Source: Candidatus Sivonenia alaskensis PMM_0068 (lineage in GTDB: Bacteria; Cyanobacteriota; Cyanobacteriia; Gloeobacterales; PMM-0068). Taken from it: a stretch of DNA of 16,389 nt. Position numbers and translations under genes: made by a program. Under the pieces are notes generated by a model. That model was not told the origin of the DNA. It made no database searches and saw nothing but the letters and a program-made list of their open reading frames with translations. Below, piece after piece: positions 13,432-16,389 of this stretch. How positions within the stretch are numbered: position 1 is the first letter of the stretch; the number at the start of each line of letters is the position of its first letter. The stretch covers positions 1-16,389 of the forward strand of contig CASBPW010000117.1 in the NCBI GenBank assembly GCA_949127685.1. Reading direction: 5' to 3'.

Positions 13432-14107
13432 CGCATCGGGTATTGGCGCTTTGATCGTGGGGGTGACAACGCTCATCATTACGTTTGGGCCGTTGCTAGG
13501 CATCTCTCCTTGGCTGCCTGCGTTCTTTATCGTGGTAGTAGGAGGCGCTTTAGTCCTAGACCAGTTTCTATTTCAATCCCGCCATATTCGTTTGCTCTTG
13601 GGGCTGCTCCAGGAACTGGCCCCAGAACATAAAAGTAGGGTGTTGCACCATGAAGCCGGTCATTTCCTAGTGAGCCATTTAGTCGGCATCAAGATTGTGG
13701 ACTACAGCCTCGATGCTTGGGATATTTACCAAAAGGGCGATATGGGCAGTGGAGGAGTCATTCCCGATCAGAAATCTATCCTCACCTATACCCAAAAAGC
13801 GCCGTGGAACAAGGTCGAGCAATACTGCGTGGCGATGATGGCGGGTCCTGCTGCAGAGCAAAGGGTATTTGATTCTGTTTGGGGAGGCAGTAATGACTTG
13901 GAAAAAGTCCGGCTCTGTTTACAGCAGGCCAAGAAAAACCCTGATTTGTATCGGCTCTATGTGACACGGGCCCATGACTTATTAGAAAGTCACCAAGCTA
14001 TCTATGAGCAATTGGTGGCATTAATGTCTAAAAAGACGCCGGTTGAAGAATGTTTAGCTTTTTTGAATGCCCCCCTCATACCGTCGGACCAAAGTCCATG
14101 CAGCTAG
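13412..14107 (+). CDS. FtsH-like M41 metallopeptidase without AAA domain
   Basis: This 231-residue protein has one or two hydrophobic segments at about 10-30 and 33-53, then a zinc-peptidase core. HHEAGH (79-84) supplies two His ligands and the catalytic Glu. MAGPAAEQRVFDSVWGGSND (143-162) corresponds to the FtsH segment ending in G-x-S-N-D, where the Asp is the third zinc ligand. FtsH's AAA ATPase domain is absent, so it is an ATP-independent M41-type protease or a pseudo-protease partner at the membrane. Start is GTG 13412 or ATG 13418, both overlapping rsmE. The last 17 codons run opposite the Nudix gene. Confidence 0.83.
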   Translation: MPMRRIDASGIGALIVGVTTLIITFGPLLGISPWLPAFFIVVVGGALVLDQFLFQSRHIRLLLGLLQELAPEHKSRVLHHEAGHFLVSHLVGIKIVDYSLDAWDIYQKGDMGSGGVIPDQKSILTYTQKAPWNKVEQYCVAMMAGPAAEQRVFDSVWGGSNDLEKVRLCLQQAKKNPDLYRLYVTRAHDLLESHQAIYEQLVALMSKKTPVEECLAFLNAPLIPSDQSPCS

Positions 14108-14632
14108 ACTCATACCACAGCCAAAATCTCCCTGGTCTATCCAATCTTCAATCTGCTTTTGGGTACAGGTCACGGCTTGGAGTCGTTCAAAAGGATCTTC
14201 GGAGCCGGAGGTCACGGGCGAAAGCTGCTGGGCTAAGTAAACAGTACAGTTTTCATCGGTCAGGCCCTTGCAGGGATTAAATTCCCCTAGTTTTTTCCAG
14301 TATTGCGCCTGCAATCCGGTTTCTTCCTGAAGTTCTTGCTGGGCCGCCTCCAAGGGGGTCTGCTCAGCATGGACCCCACCACCGGGGAATTCATAAATGG
14401 TTCGCTGCATCAGGTAGCGATCCTGACGGACCACAACCCATTCGCCCTGTTCCGTTAGCGGTACCACGAGGACAGAACCTGGTGTATGGGCATAAAAGTA
14501 GTCCGCTTCCAAGCTGGCTGAGCTTGCTGGACTGTCTGTCAGCCCATAACGATCCTTGCAATAGCTCCAGTATGGATTTTGATGAAGTACTTCTCGATGG
14601 TAAGTATGCAAGGGAAAAGAAGGCTGAACCAC
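14054..14632 (-). CDS. Nudix hydrolase, ADP-ribose pyrophosphatase-like
   Basis: This 192-residue Nudix protein has its box at GGGVHAEQTPLEAAQQELQE followed by ETGL. The metal-binding ELQEE glutamates are kept, but the usual first Glu and the Arg of the Nudix signature are both Gln. YEFPGGG before it is typical of the ADP-sugar/ADP-ribose group. A substrate is not assigned. It starts with GTG at 14632, supported by GGAGG 6 bases upstream. Its 3' end overlaps the convergent peptidase gene by 54 bp, and it is divergent from DUF3386. Confidence 0.87.
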   Translation of the reverse strand: MVQPSFPLHTYHREVLHQNPYWSYCKDRYGLTDSPASSASLEADYFYAHTPGSVLVVPLTEQGEWVVVRQDRYLMQRTIYEFPGGGVHAEQTPLEAAQQELQEETGLQAQYWKKLGEFNPCKGLTDENCTVYLAQQLSPVTSGSEDPFERLQAVTCTQKQIEDWIDQGDFGCGMSLAAWTLVRRYEGGIQKS

Positions 14633-14691
14633 AAATCCTCCAGGTATGATGAGTGGGAGTTAATCCTGTTCTATCGATAAATTAGCAGGTT

Positions 14692-14739
14692 CAACGCTTC
14701 CAAGCTTCCAACGTTCAAGCTTCCAACAAGGAGTACTCC
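14692..14739 (+). promoter_or_regulatory. GCTTCCAA repeats and GGAGTACTCC palindrome before DUF3386 gene
   Basis: GCTTCCAA occurs exactly at 14696, 14704 and 14719, and the 12-mer CAAGCTTCCAAC is repeated at 14701 and 14716 (15-bp spacing). Immediately after, AAGGAG, the ribosome binding site, lies in the perfect palindrome GGAGTACTCC (14730-14739). Pairing of the palindrome in RNA could hide the site. These could be protein-binding sites or simple slippage repeats. Confidence 0.45.
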
Positions 14740-14744
14740 TATTC

Positions 14745-15389
14745 ATGACTGCCTCAACTACACAACTCGACGCTCGCGAACTTTTTAAGAGCGCCTATGA
14801 AAATCGCTACACCTGGGATCCAACTTTCCCTGGCTATAGCGCAGATTTTGTATTAAATCTGAAAGAGCACACCTACACCGGGAAAGTAACAGTCACCAAA
14901 GGGATGGAAGTGACGGTTGAAACCGATGACCAACCGGCAGAAGAGTGGTTACGCAACCAAATGAAAGATGTGGTTGTACACCGCAAATTCTCTGACTTTG
15001 AGACCTCGCACGGAAAGCATACCTTTACCGTCGATGGAGAACCTGATACTACGGGGGCTGTGGCTATTCTGGTCGGTGGCGATGCGATGGGCTCTAACTA
15101 TAAAGTCCGAGACCAGCAAGTGGTACAGGTCTCTCGGGTGATGGGCCGGATGGCGTTCACCATCAACCATCTGGATAAAATCGACACGGGCAAAGGCTAT
15201 ATCTCTTCTGCCTATAATGCCGTTTTTACCAATCCCCAAGATGGTCAAGTACTTCGTCAACTCAAGTTCATCGACATCTACGAGAACTTTGACGGTCACT
15301 ATTTGATGACTAAACAGATTGTCAGCGGTACGGAAATGGGCCAAAAGACCTACACCGAAATTTCGTTTAACAATATTCAGTTGGGCTGA
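14745..15389 (+). CDS. DUF3386 family protein
   Basis: This soluble 214-residue protein is rich in beta strands (FVLNLKEHTYTGKVTVTKGM; HTFTVDGEPDTTGAVAILVG; VRDQQVVQVSRVMGRMAFT; KTYTEISFNNIQLG). It starts RELFKSAYENRYTWDPTFPG and fits DUF3386, a cyanobacterial/plant family of unknown function. There is no signal peptide or membrane segment. AAGGAG lies about 11 bases before the ATG inside a small palindrome. The gene stands alone with a terminator-like hairpin after it. Confidence 0.87.
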   Translation: MTASTTQLDARELFKSAYENRYTWDPTFPGYSADFVLNLKEHTYTGKVTVTKGMEVTVETDDQPAEEWLRNQMKDVVVHRKFSDFETSHGKHTFTVDGEPDTTGAVAILVGGDAMGSNYKVRDQQVVQVSRVMGRMAFTINHLDKIDTGKGYISSAYNAVFTNPQDGQVLRQLKFIDIYENFDGHYLMTKQIVSGTEMGQKTYTEISFNNIQLG

Positions 15390-15399
15390 CCCCTCCAAG

Positions 15400-15422
15400 C
15401 CTCCCTTGCCAAGGGGAGGTTT
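15400..15422 (+). terminator. Hairpin after DUF3386 gene
   Basis: CCTCCC (15400-15405) pairs with GGGAGG (15414-15419) around TTGCCAAG and is followed by TTTCTGTT. It lies 11 bp after the stop and is a plausible rho-independent terminator. The sequence also resembles the CCTCCCCTTAC/GTAGGGGAGG repeat at 1833-1876, so a repeat element may serve as terminator. Confidence 0.55.
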
Positions 15423-15434
15423 CTGTTGGGTATC

Positions 15435-15485
15435 AGGTCCATCTCTTCTCTTCATTTTTTGGAGGTTTAGGGATGGACCTTTTTA
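15435..15485 (+). terminator. Long-loop inverted repeat followed by T run
   Basis: AGGTCCATC (15435-15443) and GATGGACCT (15472-15480) are perfect 9-bp inverted repeats 28 bases apart, and a T run follows directly (five T including the last arm base). The loop contains TTTTTTGGAGG. It could be a second terminator after DUF3386, or the 3' end of a short RNA. Confidence 0.4.
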
Positions 15486-15556
15486 GTTGAAAGAGGCTCC
15501 TAATCCATGTTGACAAGGCTTGTCCAAAATTCTATGCGCCATAGTACTGTTGGTAC

Positions 15557-15820
15557 ATGAGCAAGTTAAGCAAACTGGTAAAGCAATTCCTATCCAATCC
15601 CCCTGATGTTAGGTTTGAAGAGGTACGATATATTTTAAGGGCGTTTGGATTTGAGGAAGTTCGGTCCAAAGGCAGTCATCACATCTTTCGAAATAGCGAT
15701 GGAAGAAAGCTAACAGTCCCCAAAAAAGATGGACGGAAAGTTAAGAGAGTTTATGTAAAGCAGGTAGTTGATTTATTGAACTTGCAAGCATGGAGTGATG
15801 AACAAAAAGATGATGAATAA
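15557..15820 (+). CDS. hicA: HicA-type toxin
   Basis: This 87-residue protein has the HicA core: a helix (FEEVRYILRAFGFEEVR), then GSHHIFRN with the conserved catalytic His (H41/H42), then TVPKKDGRKVKRVYVKQVVDLL. HicA is an mRNA interferase with a double-stranded-RNA-binding-like fold. About 12 residues precede the usual start of the family and the tail is acidic (EQKDDE). The hicB start overlaps its end, the toxin-first order usual for hicAB. Only a weak ribosome binding site precedes the ATG (GTTGGTACATG). Confidence 0.9.
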   Translation: MSKLSKLVKQFLSNPPDVRFEEVRYILRAFGFEEVRSKGSHHIFRNSDGRKLTVPKKDGRKVKRVYVKQVVDLLNLQAWSDEQKDDE

Positions 15821-16055
15821 AACAACTAAGAAAAAGCCGTTGGAATACTATTTGGATCTACGTTATTCAATTACACTCCATCCTGATCCAGAAGGTGGAT
15901 ATGTGGCTGAAATTATAGATCTCCCTGGATGTATAACTCAGGGTGAGACTTTAGAAGAGGCTATGGAGAATATAAGTGAAGCTCGCCAGCTATGGATTGA
16001 AACTGCCTATGGTTTTGGAGATGAGATTCCTTTACCGAACGAGGAAAATGAATGA
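15798..16055 (+). CDS. hicB: HicB-type antitoxin
   Basis: HicB neutralises HicA. The partial RNase-H-like core is clear: YSITLHPDPEGGYVAEIIDL then PGCITQGETLEEAMENISEA. It ends shortly after, without an added helix-turn-helix domain, so it is the short type. Several starts are possible: GTG 15795, ATG 15798, ATG 15810 and ATG 15813. All overlap hicA, and MNKTTKKKPLEYY from 15813 would be enough for the fold. Coupling to hicA translation is likely. Confidence 0.9.
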   Translation: MNKKMMNKTTKKKPLEYYLDLRYSITLHPDPEGGYVAEIIDLPGCITQGETLEEAMENISEARQLWIETAYGFGDEIPLPNEENE

Positions 16056-16166
16056 ATGTAGATCATAAGTATGTAATAAAAATAGAACATCCTGCATAAT
16101 TCTTCAAAAATATATAGTAGTACAAACGATGGTAGTGATACAAATTTCAAGAATTGCTGTTTTTTT
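16056..16166. other. AT-rich gap between hicB and the TPR fragment
   Basis: The gap is AT-rich and holds no convincing gene. A minus-strand frame at 16007-16210 overlaps both neighbours and has no family resemblance, so I treat it as chance. The two flanking genes converge here, but no clear terminator hairpin is visible. Confidence 0.4.
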
Positions 16167-16389
16167 CTACTCTCCATATCGTTCAAGTAATTCCTGTACC
16201 TGCTCCACACTCATATCAAGGACTTGGCTGATCGAAACGAGGAGACTGTGGTCTTGGCTAGTTAAGTAGATTTGAGCGAGGTTTCGCAGAGTAATCCCAA
16301 CAGTATGATTGTCTTGGAACTCCGCAAAGATCTCAAGAGCCTTGAGTAGGTTTGTAATCGCTTCAGGAAGGTTTTGCTCAACTTGGGCA
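16167..16389 (-). CDS. C-terminal end of a TPR-repeat protein, cut by window edge
   Basis: Reading leftward in from the right edge, the frame gives AITNLLKALEIFAEFQDNHT, VGITLRNLAQIYLTSQ and SQVLDMSVEQVQELLERYGE, then stops at TAG 16167-16169. The pattern AL-x-IF-x-E-x-x-D...TL-x-NLA-x-IY is a tetratricopeptide repeat of the type in large cyanobacterial TPR proteins. 73 codons are visible; the start lies beyond the window. A short acidic tail follows the last repeat. Function cannot be given. Confidence 0.75.
   Translation of the reverse strand, partial: AQVEQNLPEAITNLLKALEIFAEFQDNHTVGITLRNLAQIYLTSQDHSLLVSISQVLDMSVEQVQELLERYGE

Noticed and set aside
16007..16210. Minus-strand 67-codon frame
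   Set aside because: It overlaps the 3' end of hicB and, in a different frame, the TPR-protein C-terminus; it is AT-driven and unlike any known family.

Overview
The window is a piece of a cyanobacterial chromosome. The evidence is a complete ChlB subunit of dark-operative protochlorophyllide reductase, a PSRP-3/Ycf65-type ribosomal protein, several proteins of cyanobacterial type (DUF3386, DUF4346, NnrU family, an FtsH-like peptidase without an ATPase), and three copies of the cyanobacterial octamer GCGATCGC. I do not assign a genus.

Left segment (about 1-2000) is accessory DNA. It holds the first 16 codons of an IS630-type transposase running off the left edge, a short gene remnant beside it, an unrecognised 137-residue protein and a truncated duplicate of it 1.14 kb away. 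It also holds a VapBC-like toxin-antitoxin pair followed by a probably frameshifted mini-gene, and several short dispersed hairpin repeats. All three HIP1 octamers of the window lie here.

Core segment (about 2000-15400) is densely packed housekeeping DNA. chlB and a membrane-anchored TPR protein read rightward. They converge on a DUF815 AAA-type ATPase, which is divergent from a tRNA-Arg(CCG). The 3' end of that tRNA is repeated in tandem with a 63-bp period. Then come, all leftward, an exported L,D-transpeptidase, a CrhR-like DEAD-box helicase, psrp3/ycf65, a TsaC/Sua5-type protein and an alpha/beta hydrolase. After a divergent promoter region the strand flips. An NnrU/Z-ISO-like membrane protein is followed by a tight cluster of DUF4346 protein, zinc-ribbon protein, prmA, rsmE and an FtsH-like peptidase, with 4 to 31-bp overlaps between the last four. 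A leftward Nudix hydrolase overlaps the 3' end of that cluster by 54 bp. DUF3386 follows divergently with a terminator.

Right segment (about 15400-16389) is accessory again: a HicAB toxin-antitoxin pair and the C-terminal end of a TPR protein cut by the right edge.

Functionally the core mixes pigment-related genes (chlB, NnrU/Z-ISO-like) with translation and ribosome maintenance (psrp3, prmA, rsmE, tsaC, crhR-like helicase, tRNA-Arg). The most unusual structures are the tandem tRNA 3'-end repeats, which can fold as CCA-ended minihelices, and a perfect 14-bp-arm palindrome over the start region of the L,D-transpeptidase.
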